Of a stretch of 64,000 bases of DNA, positions 8,518 to 15,851 are shown one piece after another. Position numbers and translations under genes: made by a program. The notes under the pieces are model-generated. The model did no database searches. It saw nothing but the letters and a program-made list of their open reading frames with translations, and was not told the origin of the DNA. The stretch is from contig NZ_JAAKGS010000003.1 in assembly GCF_011043555.1 (NCBI RefSeq), positions 186,001 through 250,000 on the forward strand, read 5' to 3'. The stretch is from Sphingobacterium sp. SGR-19 (lineage in GTDB: Bacteria > Bacteroidota > Bacteroidia > Sphingobacteriales > Sphingobacteriaceae). Position 1 is the stretch's first letter. Every line of letters begins with the position of its first letter.

Positions 8518-9472
8518 AAATAATAACCTATATGCTTTCTCCATTTTAGTGAAGAAAGAAATTGCCGATCATATCCGTAGCTGGAAATTCATTATCCTGT
8601 TGGCTATCATTCTGTTGACATGTATAGCCTCTTTATACACAGCTTTACAGGCATTGAAAAATACCGCACCAGTACCGAACGATCCTGACGCGGCATTTTT
8701 CTTCCTTAAGATTTTTACCACATCCGATGGCACGATGCCTTCATTTCACCTATTCGTTGGCTTTTTAGGTCCGTTGCTCGGCATTTGTTTGGGGTTTGAT
8801 GCTGTCAACTCCGAATTTAACGGACGTATGTTGGGCCGTATCCTGTCCCAGCCTATCCACCGGGATTATTTCCTCAATGCTAAATTCATTGGCGCACTAA
8901 CTGTGATAGGCGTTTTATTTACGTCCCTTATTCTCCTAACCATCGGAGCCGCGACTTTATTGGTAGGTTTTCCGCCAACCTTTATGGAATGCAACAGGCT
9001 TTTCCTGTTCACGCTGTTAACCATCGTGTATGTTGCTTTTTGGCTCAATTTATCCATCCTGTTTTCGGTTCGTTTTAGGCATACGGCGACGTCTGCTTTG
9101 GTAGCCATTGCCATTTGGTTATTCTTCACGGTATTCTACCCTATTATTATCAATATCGTAGCAAAAGCCGTACAACCGAACCCGTACGCTTCGGACGCAG
9201 AAATCATGCAATACCAACATTTTATGCTGACACTCATGCGCTTTGCTCCGAGCCAGCTCTATAGTGATGGAACGAATATGTTACTCATGCCGTCCATCAG
9301 AAGTCTAGGGCCTTTACACATGGAGCAATTGCAGGGAGCAATACCGTCACCTTTGCCTATTTGGGAAAGTATCAAAGTAGCCTGGTCACAGATGGTGGCA
9401 TTGATCGCCTGTACTATTGTGTGTTTTGCGGCTTCTTATTATTTTTTTATGCGTAAGGAAATCCGTTGCTAA
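8504..9472 (+). CDS. ABC-2 type permease
   Basis: 322 aa from ATG 8504, chosen because GGAGG lies 8 nt in front of it and the residues start MTLNKNNN. It overlaps the ATPase gene by 14 nt, which is usual for coupled translation. Six hydrophobic segments are visible, with a large hydrophilic loop between the first two, as in NosY/ABC-2 permeases (IILLAIILLTCIASL, LGPLLGICLGFDAVNSEF, LTVIGVLFTSLILLT, LTIVYVAFWLNLSI, ALVAIAIWLFFTVFYPIII, MVALIACTIVCFAASYYFF). The motif GRMLGRILSQPIHRDYF after the second helix is also typical. It forms the channel of the exporter. Confidence 0.9.
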   Translation: MTLNKNNNLYAFSILVKKEIADHIRSWKFIILLAIILLTCIASLYTALQALKNTAPVPNDPDAAFFFLKIFTTSDGTMPSFHLFVGFLGPLLGICLGFDAVNSEFNGRMLGRILSQPIHRDYFLNAKFIGALTVIGVLFTSLILLTIGAATLLVGFPPTFMECNRLFLFTLLTIVYVAFWLNLSILFSVRFRHTATSALVAIAIWLFFTVFYPIIINIVAKAVQPNPYASDAEIMQYQHFMLTLMRFAPSQLYSDGTNMLLMPSIRSLGPLHMEQLQGAIPSPLPIWESIKVAWSQMVALIACTIVCFAASYYFFMRKEIRC

Positions 9473-9474
9473 AG

Positions 9475-9499
9475 AAAGGGGGATAGATTTCCCCCTTTT
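9475..9499 (+). terminator. intrinsic terminator of the exporter operon
   Basis: AAAGGGGG (9475-9482) and CCCCCTTT (9491-9498) form a perfect 8-bp stem with an 8-nt loop, two bases after the permease stop, followed by TTA. Confidence 0.8.
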
Positions 9500-9511
9500 A
9501 ATTTACATTCC

Positions 9512-9519
9512 TATATTTG
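9512..9519 (+). promoter_or_regulatory. -7 box for the LuxE-like gene
   Basis: TATATTTG matches TAnnTTTG and lies 17 nt before the ATG at 9537. No clear -33 box. Confidence 0.45.
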
Positions 9520-9536
9520 TTTTTAACAATATAAGC

Positions 9537-10511
9537 ATGCAAGAACGTATTTTTTCGATCGACAGCGAGGAGAAATTTAATGAGGTTTGTTTAGAGGTAT
9601 ACCATTATCAAAAGGTCAAGTGTCCCGTTTATGGAAAATACGTAGACTTATTAGGCAAAGCGAAAACCGATATCAATCATTATACACAGATTCCTTTTTT
9701 ACCGATCGATTTTTTTAAAACCCAACAGATACTTGCTGAAGGGCATCAAGCGGAAATTACTTTTACCAGTTCGGGCACGACCGGTATGGTTACGAGCCAG
9801 CACCAGGTAGCGGACCTTTCATGGTACGAAAAGAGCTTTCGCTCTTGCTTTCAACGGTTTTACGGCGAGGTTGAAAATATCGCAGTGTTGGCACTCCTTC
9901 CCTCCTATCTGGAACGTTCGGGTTCTTCGTTAATCTATATGGTTGATGATCTGATCGAAGGAAGCCAGCATCCGTCATCGGGCTATTTCTTATATAACCA
10001 CGAAGATTTATGCAGCACGCTCCTTGAACTGAAAAAAAGCGGCACGAAAACGCTGTTAATTGGCGTGACATATGCGCTGCTGGATTTCTGCGAACAGTAC
10101 CAAGTTGATTTTTCCAATCTTATGGTTATGGAAACGGGCGGTATGAAAGGTAAACGGAAAGAAATGATCCGGGAAGAGCTTCACCGGATCCTAACTAAAG
10201 GTTTTGGTGTAGAAAAGATACACTCGGAGTATGGTATGACGGAACTGCTCTCACAGGGGTATTCGTTTGGAGACGGAATTTTCCGGACGCCTCCCTGGAT
10301 GCAAGTTTTAATGCGTGACACCAATGATCCATTAACTCTTATTGAACACGGAAAAACAGGCGCTATCAATGTTATTGATCTAGCCAATTATTATTCCTGT
10401 TCGTTTATTGCTACTCAAGATCTGGGAAAACTACACGAAGAAGGTAGTTTCGAAATTTTGGGTCGCTTCGACAATAGTGATATCCGGGGATGCAATTTAT
10501 TGGTGCAGTGA
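9537..10511 (+). CDS. LuxE/PaaK-type acyl-protein synthetase-like protein
   Basis: 324 aa from ATG 9537 (MQERIFSIDSEEKF). It has the adenylate-forming motif TFTSSGTTG, the family signature IHSEYGMTELLSQGYS and a C-terminal TGAINVIDLANYYSCSFIATQDLG, which resemble acyl-protein synthetase (LuxE) and the phenylacetate-CoA ligase (PaaK) fold. LuxE transfers an activated fatty acid to an enzyme cysteine; there are no other lux genes here, so bioluminescence is not implied. A role in activating a carboxylic acid is likely; the acid is unknown. Its stop codon lies within a palindrome shared with the convergent zinc peptidase gene. Confidence 0.75.
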   Translation: MQERIFSIDSEEKFNEVCLEVYHYQKVKCPVYGKYVDLLGKAKTDINHYTQIPFLPIDFFKTQQILAEGHQAEITFTSSGTTGMVTSQHQVADLSWYEKSFRSCFQRFYGEVENIAVLALLPSYLERSGSSLIYMVDDLIEGSQHPSSGYFLYNHEDLCSTLLELKKSGTKTLLIGVTYALLDFCEQYQVDFSNLMVMETGGMKGKRKEMIREELHRILTKGFGVEKIHSEYGMTELLSQGYSFGDGIFRTPPWMQVLMRDTNDPLTLIEHGKTGAINVIDLANYYSCSFIATQDLGKLHEEGSFEILGRFDNSDIRGCNLLVQ

Positions 10512-10523
10512 TTAAAATCACTG
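10506..10523. repeat. palindrome spanning two convergent stop codons
   Basis: CAGTGATT-AA-AATCACTG is a perfect 8-bp inverted repeat with a 2-nt centre. The left arm holds the TGA of the LuxE-like gene (10509-10511) and the right arm holds the TGA of the peptidase gene (10518-10520, - strand). No T run follows on either strand, so it is not a standard terminator. Confidence 0.7.
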
Positions 10524-11375
10524 TAAACTCGGATCACTAAATGTATTTCCTGCATTGATGTCTCCCGTATCATAACCTTTTTTAAACCAATAAGCACGTT
10601 GTTCAGAAGTGCCGTGGGTAAACGATTCGGGATTACTGTGTCCATGTGCCTGCTCCTGTAAATGGTCATCACCTACCGCAGCTGCAGCACGCATACCATC
10701 GACAATATCGTCATAGGTCAGTTCGATATCGGAGTAATTTTTGACATGATGGGCCCAGACACCGGCATAAAAATCCGCCTGTAATTCGGTCATGACCGAT
10801 ACTTTATTGTATTCACGCTCGCTCATTTTTGCACGCATAGCATTGGTTTGCTGCAGTACACCCAGTACATTTTGTATATGATGTCCCACCTCATGGGCAA
10901 TAACATAAGCTAAAGCGAATTCACCCTTTGCCCCAAACTTTTTTGACAACTCTTCGTTAAAGCTAAGATCCAGATAGATCTTTTGGTCACCTGGGCAGTA
11001 AAATGGTCCAAAGGCCGATTGTCCTACACCACATCCTGCGGTTTCTATCGCACCATTATATACAGTTAATTTGGTGACCGGATACTCCGATCCATTGGTT
11101 GCAAAAATGTTTTTCCAGACGTCCTCTGTGCTTCCCAAAACGATATCAGCAAAATCTATCAATCGATCTTCCTCAGGTGTTGACCGGTATTCGCCCTGTT
11201 CCGTCGGAGCGGTTTGCTGCATCTGGTTCAGTAACTGCTCCGGATCTCCGCCCAATAAAAAGCCGATAATCAGGACGATAACGCCACCAATCCCACCTAA
11301 TGTTAGCTTCTGCCCTCCGCTCATTCCTCGTTTGTCTTCGATATTGCCGCTTCTACGGCCGCCTTGCCACTTCAT
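10518..11375 (-). CDS. neutral zinc metallopeptidase, YpfJ family
   Basis: 285 aa. The N-terminal MKWQGGRRSGNIEDKRG and the single membrane helix after it (LTLGGIGGVIVLIIGFLLGG, residues 25-43) are typical of the YpfJ/KPN_02809 family. The catalytic zinc motif HEVGHH lies at residues 161-166, and downstream ELQADFYAG supplies the third ligand (Glu) typical of the family. FYCPGDQKIYLD is a family signature. The catalytic part should lie outside the cytoplasmic membrane. The physiological substrate is unknown. The gene is convergent with the LuxE-like gene and divergent from the PhnA-like gene. Confidence 0.88.
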   Translation of the reverse strand: MKWQGGRRSGNIEDKRGMSGGQKLTLGGIGGVIVLIIGFLLGGDPEQLLNQMQQTAPTEQGEYRSTPEEDRLIDFADIVLGSTEDVWKNIFATNGSEYPVTKLTVYNGAIETAGCGVGQSAFGPFYCPGDQKIYLDLSFNEELSKKFGAKGEFALAYVIAHEVGHHIQNVLGVLQQTNAMRAKMSEREYNKVSVMTELQADFYAGVWAHHVKNYSDIELTYDDIVDGMRAAAAVGDDHLQEQAHGHSNPESFTHGTSEQRAYWFKKGYDTGDINAGNTFSDPSLQ

Positions 11376-11467
11376 AATTTTATCTGTTTATATTCCAATA
11401 CTACAAAATATTTGCCAAGAATGTATATCCATATTTTTTCGTATTTTCGCAGTTCAACCCGGTTATT

Positions 11468-12046
11468 ATGTCTTTAGAACAACAATTGATAGAAAGAAGC
11501 AACAATATATGTGAATTGTGTAATAATACAACAACGTTATCCTTATATACAGTTCCTCCTTTCGATCAGCAAACAATAGACAATGTTATTTATGTATGCA
11601 ACACCTGTCTGGATCAAATCGAGAAAAGAGAACAATTGGATGCCGAACATTGGAAAGTACTTTCCGAAACGATGTGGTCAGCGTACCCTGCTGTGCAGAT
11701 AGTAGCATGGCGTATGTTAAGCAGACTACGGCATGAAGGCTGGGCGTCCGATAACCTTGATATTTTGTATCTCGATGATGAAAATTTAGAATGGGCGAAA
11801 AAAACAGGTGACCATGAACAGGAAGGAACTGTACAATTTCATATAGATAGCAACGGTACCCGCCTCTATGAGGGAGATACCGTGGTGCTTGTTAAAACAT
11901 TGGATGTAAAAGGATCTTCTCTTTCTGCGAAGTTAGGTACTGTCGTCAAAAACATCCGTCTAGTACCAGACAACCCTGAACAAATCGAGGGTAAAATAGA
12001 AGGACAGACAATTGTTATTTTGACTAAGTACCTGCGGAAAGGATAA
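11468..12046 (+). CDS. PhnA/YjdM-like zinc-ribbon protein
   Basis: 192 aa. The N-terminus holds a zinc ribbon with two CxxC pairs (CELCNN and VCNTCLDQ). The C-terminal part contains the PhnA domain: DSNGTRLYEGDTVVLVKTLDVKG, KLGTVVKNIRLVP and IEGKIEGQTIVILTKYLRK, all hallmarks of YjdM/PhnA. The name comes from the phn region of E. coli, but YjdM is not needed for phosphonate use and the function is unsettled. The middle part (residues 50-100) with WAYP/W-rich sequence is longer than in E. coli YjdM. It stands alone, divergent from the peptidase gene. Confidence 0.85.
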   Translation: MSLEQQLIERSNNICELCNNTTTLSLYTVPPFDQQTIDNVIYVCNTCLDQIEKREQLDAEHWKVLSETMWSAYPAVQIVAWRMLSRLRHEGWASDNLDILYLDDENLEWAKKTGDHEQEGTVQFHIDSNGTRLYEGDTVVLVKTLDVKGSSLSAKLGTVVKNIRLVPDNPEQIEGKIEGQTIVILTKYLRKG

Positions 12047-12078
12047 TAAGTGCCGATTTTTTTAAAGTTTGAGATTAA

Positions 12079-12333
12079 TTAATAAATCAGCGTATCCATC
12101 TTGTTCTTTTCCACTGAATCTGTTGTTCCTGTTCCTATTCCGGCCGAATCCTGCATTTCGTGCAGCATTTCATCAGGTTCGTTGAGGTTGTAGCGGGATC
12201 TATCCATCTCGCTTACTGGCCCGGGAGAAACGGTATCTGTATCCACATCAGAAGAATTGCTATTTCCGCCCGAGCAAGAAAAAAACAGTGCAGTGGCCAT
12301 TAAAGCTATGATATATTTTATTTTATTCATCAT
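12079..12333 (-). CDS. small lipoprotein
   Basis: 84 aa. A lipoprotein signal ends at the lipobox FFSC-S (cysteine about residue 20). The mature part is short, acidic and rich in Ser, Asp and Thr, with no recognised domain. It follows the general-stress dehydrogenase gene on the same strand after 36 nt and may be cotranscribed with it. A second lipoprotein of the same type lies upstream (13297-13503); both have the pattern of a lipobox, a low-complexity acidic tail and a C-terminal Pro/Asp-rich stretch. The function is unknown. Confidence 0.7.
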   Translation of the reverse strand: MMNKIKYIIALMATALFFSCSGGNSNSSDVDTDTVSPGPVSEMDRSRYNLNEPDEMLHEMQDSAGIGTGTTDSVEKNKMDTLIY

Positions 12334-12369
12334 GACTTGTTTTTTTGTTTAAAAAAATATCCCGTGTTA

Positions 12370-13260
12370 TCAGATCGTTGCTCTTCCTCCAGTTGCGGGG
12401 ATAGTAGCCCCGGATACATAAGAAGCCGCATCTGATGCCAAGAAAATATATACTGGAGCTATCTCGGCGGGTTGTCCGGGCCGCCCCATGGGTGTATCCT
12501 CTCCAAAATTCTCATGGTCGGGAATTGTACTTGGAATTAATGGTGTCCATACCGGTCCCGGAGCCACGGCGTTTACCCGAATCCCTGATCCATCTTGCAA
12601 AAACATTTGTGCTAAACTGGACGTAAAATTTTGGATTGCCCCTTTGGTAGCGGCATAAGGCAACAGACTGGGGTTCGGATTATAGGCATTGACGGATGTG
12701 GTGTTAATGATAGACGAGCCTGGAGGCATGTGTTTCTTTGCATATTTTACAAAATAGAACATCGCACTCATATTTACCTGAAAGGTCTTATTCCATTCCT
12801 CTTCAGAAATATCCTCTACACTATCATAACTCATTTGATAAGCGGCGTTATTGACCAAGATGTCAATTTTCCCAAACTTTGCTACTGTTTCATTCACAAT
12901 CCGTTTGCATAGTAATTCGTTTCGGATATTTCCTTTAAAGAGTAACGCAGTACGTCCTGAACGCTCCACCCAATCGCGCGTATCAAATGCATCTTCATCT
13001 TCGATATCATCTTTATACGAAATCACAACATCCGCTCCCTCCCGCGCCATTGCTATAGCAACAGCTTTGCCAATCCCTGAATCTCCTCCTGTGATAACAG
13101 CTACCTTGCCTATTAATGTGTCACATCCGATATAGCTTTCTTCACCGTGATCTGGTCGGGGCTGCATAGCCGACGTTACTCCCGGTGGATCTTGGCTTTG
13201 CTTGGGGAAAGGAGGTTTAGGATACAAATCCTTAGGATTACCTTTTTTATATGTATTCAT
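12370..13260 (-). CDS. general-stress short-chain dehydrogenase (YghA/YhxC type)
   Basis: 296 aa. The 45-residue N-terminal extension with PKPPFPKQSQDPPG and MQPRPDHGEESY is the mark of the YghA/YhdF/YhxC group of SDRs. The Rossmann core has TGGDSGIGKAVA, NNAAYQ, the active-site Ser (INTTSV), Tyr and Lys (YAATKGA), and the C-terminal RPGQPAEIAPVYIFLASDAASYVSG. Members are NAD(P)-dependent alcohol or sugar-alcohol oxidoreductases often induced by general stress. It lies among other stress-type genes. The exact substrate is not known. Confidence 0.88.
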   Translation of the reverse strand: MNTYKKGNPKDLYPKPPFPKQSQDPPGVTSAMQPRPDHGEESYIGCDTLIGKVAVITGGDSGIGKAVAIAMAREGADVVISYKDDIEDEDAFDTRDWVERSGRTALLFKGNIRNELLCKRIVNETVAKFGKIDILVNNAAYQMSYDSVEDISEEEWNKTFQVNMSAMFYFVKYAKKHMPPGSSIINTTSVNAYNPNPSLLPYAATKGAIQNFTSSLAQMFLQDGSGIRVNAVAPGPVWTPLIPSTIPDHENFGEDTPMGRPGQPAEIAPVYIFLASDAASYVSGATIPATGGRATI

Positions 13261-13296
13261 ATATCAATATATTAGATAATTATTATTTTAATAATA

Positions 13297-13503
13297 TTAC
13301 TCATTTAACGGAGGTGTTGGCATCATCTGTTCAACAGTATCCAAACTATCACGTTCGAGTGAGTCAATTGGTACGATACCTTCATCTAAGGGCATATCCT
13401 GCCCAATCGGAGTATCCTGTATGTTCTCTCTTTGATTACTACCGCAAGCGTATAAAAAACCCGCGGCTGCAACCAATTGTGTATATAAAATAAGCTTCTT
13501 CAT
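13297..13503 (-). CDS. small lipoprotein
   Basis: 68 aa. Signal peptide with lipobox FLYAC-G (cysteine about residue 20), then an acidic, Pro- and Asp-rich tail with two DSLERDSLDT-like stretches. No domain recognised. It lies 36 nt upstream of the general-stress dehydrogenase on the same strand. It resembles the 84-aa lipoprotein at 12079-12333 in layout but not closely in sequence. Confidence 0.65.
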   Translation of the reverse strand: MKKLILYTQLVAAAGFLYACGSNQRENIQDTPIGQDMPLDEGIVPIDSLERDSLDTVEQMMPTPPLNE

Positions 13504-13558
13504 CTGTATAAATGTTTATGTTTTATAGTATTGTATTCTCTATTCGAATAAAAACAGA

Positions 13559-13744
13559 CTAATAGAGAAATACAAAGTAAATAATGGCGAGGATAACGAC
13601 AGCAATTATGATCGTCCATTGAATTGTTCGAGCTGCTGGCTTATCATCAGGTTCCTCTTTTGCAACTTCCGGTACCTCTTTACGTGGTACACCGTGCATG
13701 GATTCGTCCTTTTCCATATCATTTTGTTCTCTGTTATCTTCCAT
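13559..13744 (-). CDS. small membrane protein with acidic N-terminus
   Basis: 61 aa from ATG 13744 (MEDNREQNDMEKDESMH). The first 35 residues are highly charged; residues about 40-58 form a single hydrophobic helix (TIQWTIIIAVVILAIIYFVFLY) that ends the protein, so it is a tail-anchored membrane protein. No family recognised. An in-frame upstream start would add 17 basic residues and is less likely. It is divergent from the Rho-N-like protein gene. Confidence 0.55.
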   Translation of the reverse strand: MEDNREQNDMEKDESMHGVPRKEVPEVAKEEPDDKPAARTIQWTIIIAVVILAIIYFVFLY

Positions 13745-13911
13745 AACTTTATTTTTTAGTTTAAACCTTCTTACAAGTCTTACACTCGTTGACATAAAAA
13801 CAAACAGTTTAACATTTAGGTTTGAAAAGTGCCAGATAACAAGTATTTATACGTAAAAAAATCAATACGCAACCTAACAAACCAGTATTTTAATCAAATT
13901 AAACCGTATAA

Positions 13912-13965
13912 AAACCTAAAACATATTCAGGTTTACTGCGGTTCACTCTAAAAAGATTTTTAGAG
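13912..13965. promoter_or_regulatory. two inverted repeats in the divergent intergenic region
   Basis: AAACCT (13912-13917) and AGGTTT (13929-13934) form one inverted repeat. CTCTAAAAA (13946-13954) and TTTTTAGAG (13957-13965) form a perfect 9-bp stem with a 2-nt loop, 19 nt before the ATG of the 82-aa protein. AAACCTAAA (13912-13920) recurs as its reverse complement TTTAGGTTT near 13815. They could be operators or leader hairpins; no factor is known. Confidence 0.4.
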
Positions 13966-13984
13966 AGAACTAAATTTTAATATC

Positions 13985-14233
13985 ATGGCAAAAGATCACG
14001 GAAAGAATATCAAAGATGATAAGAAGTATGAAGCATTACGTGACAAAGGAATGAGCAAAGAAAAAGCCGCACGTATATCCAATACTCCCAATGCTAGTAA
14101 AAAGGGTGGAAAAGCAGACCCATTGGACGACCGCACAAAGGAAGAACTACTGCAGGAAGCAAAAAAGATTGGCATTACAGGCCGTCACAAAATGAGTAAG
14201 TCGGAACTTCTTAATGCAATCCGGAACCATTGA
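13985..14233 (+). CDS. small Rho-N/SAP-like protein (DUF7218 type)
   Basis: 82 aa, highly basic and hydrophilic. The first half (MAKDHGKNIKDDKKYEALRDKGMSKEKAARISNTP) is the pattern of DUF7218 proteins annotated as 'Rho termination factor'. The second half, RTKEELLQEAKKIGITGRHKMSKSELLNAIR, is a helix-extended-helix of the Rho-N/SAP kind that binds nucleic acid. It precedes the topoisomerase IB gene by 10 nt on the same strand, so the two are probably one transcript and may act together on DNA. Confidence 0.75.
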   Translation: MAKDHGKNIKDDKKYEALRDKGMSKEKAARISNTPNASKKGGKADPLDDRTKEELLQEAKKIGITGRHKMSKSELLNAIRNH

Positions 14234-14243
14234 TAGAGCTGCA

Positions 14244-15287
14244 ATGGACATAAAACAGGAGGCTCTATTGGAATTGGAGGAATCCGGTCTTCGCTATTCT
14301 TCTCCCCAAGAGAAAGGATATAGTCGAAAAGCTAAGGGGGATTCTTTTATATACTTGGATAAACAAGGCCGTCAGATTACCAACGAACAAATATTATCCC
14401 GTATCCGTTCATTGGTATTACCGCCTGCTTGGCGAGAGGTTTGGATCTGTGCTTCTCCTAATGGGCATTTACAGGCTACCGGACTCGATATCAACAACCG
14501 GAAGCAATACAAATATCATCCAAAATGGTTATCCTTACGAAGTGAAAAAAAATTTGCTGATCTTTTCACATTTGGGAATAAACTCCCCGTTTTAAAAAAA
14601 AGGGTATTGCAAGATTTGAGAAAAAGGAAATTATCCCGTGAAAAAGTTTGTGCACTGGCAATTGCCATTATGGGTAAAACTTCTTTTCGAACAGGGAATA
14701 GATACTATGAAAAAAATTATGGTTCCTATGGACTGACGACGTTACGGAATAAACATATCAAACAGATTTCCAGCAATAAAATATTCTTTAAATTCGTTGG
14801 CAAAAAAGGTGTTGTGCAACAATGTTACTTACGTGAAAAAGCTTTGGTAAAAACCTTAACAAAAGTTAAAGATATCCCCGGGCAGGTGCTTTTTCAATAT
14901 TATGATGAGGAAGGAAATGTAAAACCACTCGACTCAGGAACCATTAACGCTTATCTGAAAGAAACAATGCGAACAGAAGTGAGCTGCAAAACATTCCGAA
15001 CTTGGAACGGCTGCTTATTGGCGTTGTCTTACATGACAACATTACCTCTTCCTAGTACGATCACGGAGAGAAAAAAGAACTTGGTAAATATTATTGATTA
15101 CGTTGCACATGAACTGGGCAATACGAGAACGGTTACGCGTAATTATTATATCCACCCTGAAATTCTCTCTGCCTATGAAAGTACGGCATTAGATAAATGG
15201 ATAAAGACAATCCAAAACAAACAGAAGTTCAGCGACAAAATGATACAAAATCAGCTGATGAAATTGTTAAAACAAACGAGTGGTTGA
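14244..15287 (+). CDS. DNA topoisomerase IB (poxvirus-like)
   Basis: 347 aa from ATG 14244. An in-frame ATG at 14214, inside the previous gene, would add ten residues and is less likely. It is a type IB enzyme that relaxes supercoils by nicking one strand and forming a 3'-phosphotyrosine link. The active-site set can be seen: Arg149 (SFRTGN), Lys in FVGKKGV (187/188), Arg252 (KTFRTW) and the nucleophile Tyr302 in NYYIHP, the bacterial counterpart of the usual CRKxYVHP. The HP after the Tyr is conserved. Bacterial TopIB is accessory, not essential, and often sits in stress clusters. A perfect palindrome overlaps its stop. Confidence 0.9.
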   Translation: MDIKQEALLELEESGLRYSSPQEKGYSRKAKGDSFIYLDKQGRQITNEQILSRIRSLVLPPAWREVWICASPNGHLQATGLDINNRKQYKYHPKWLSLRSEKKFADLFTFGNKLPVLKKRVLQDLRKRKLSREKVCALAIAIMGKTSFRTGNRYYEKNYGSYGLTTLRNKHIKQISSNKIFFKFVGKKGVVQQCYLREKALVKTLTKVKDIPGQVLFQYYDEEGNVKPLDSGTINAYLKETMRTEVSCKTFRTWNGCLLALSYMTTLPLPSTITERKKNLVNIIDYVAHELGNTRTVTRNYYIHPEILSAYESTALDKWIKTIQNKQKFSDKMIQNQLMKLLKQTSG

Positions 15288-15312
15288 CATATATGTTGTT
15301 CCAACCACTCGT
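15276..15312. repeat. inverted repeat across the topoisomerase IB stop codon
   Basis: ACGAGTGGTTG (15276-15286) and CAACCACTCGT (15302-15312) are perfect 11-bp arms around a 15-nt loop. No T run follows on either strand; it may act as a 3'-end structure or, for both convergent genes, a weak terminator. Confidence 0.6.
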
Positions 15313-15365
15313 AAACTAAGATTCATCATTTCCTTTTGGATTCGATCCTGCAATTATTTAAATAA

Positions 15366-15839
15366 TTAACGTTTAATCATTTTGAACACTACGATACCCA
15401 CTGCAGCACCGATTAAAGCATTGCGTAACAAACTTTTTTTCTCATATTGCCAACGCGCCTTCCACCCTTTTTCGGCAAAGATGTTGGGGAATCTACCTTT
15501 TTTTATATCCTCTACAACACCTTCCAATTCATTAATCCGGTCAGCAACTAAAAGAGGTAGCCAATGCCGATAACGAGATTCACTATGTCGAAAGGCATAC
15601 CTTCGAAGGGTGCCGCTTATGAATTGAGGAGGGAGAGTCTCTCCGACTACCGCTGGCAAATCAGGCCGCTCGTTAGAATATAATACTTCTACGTCTACTT
15701 GTTGTTTTTCGGGTCGCTCCCAGTCAACGTCACTTTTTTCGACTCCCTCATCTTTCATCGGATATGTAGGTTCATTAAGAGGATTTGCATCGATTCCCCA
15801 ACCTATAATATGTTTATATTTTTCTTTTAGCTCTTCCAT
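15366..15839 (-). CDS. hypothetical protein with C-terminal membrane helix
   Basis: 157 aa. No family recognised. The N-terminal half is acidic and rich in Pro (residues 10-60). Residues 75-130 are basic with many Arg and Trp (FRHSESRYRHWLPLLVADRINELEG). The end is a hydrophobic segment, LLRNALIGAAVGIVVFKMIKR, which could be one membrane helix. Its start lies 12 nt after the stop of the zinc ADH gene on the same strand, so the two are probably cotranscribed. It converges on the topoisomerase gene. Confidence 0.6.
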   Translation of the reverse strand: MEELKEKYKHIIGWGIDANPLNEPTYPMKDEGVEKSDVDWERPEKQQVDVEVLYSNERPDLPAVVGETLPPQFISGTLRRYAFRHSESRYRHWLPLLVADRINELEGVVEDIKKGRFPNIFAEKGWKARWQYEKKSLLRNALIGAAVGIVVFKMIKR

Positions 15840-15851
15840 AATCCTATGGTT

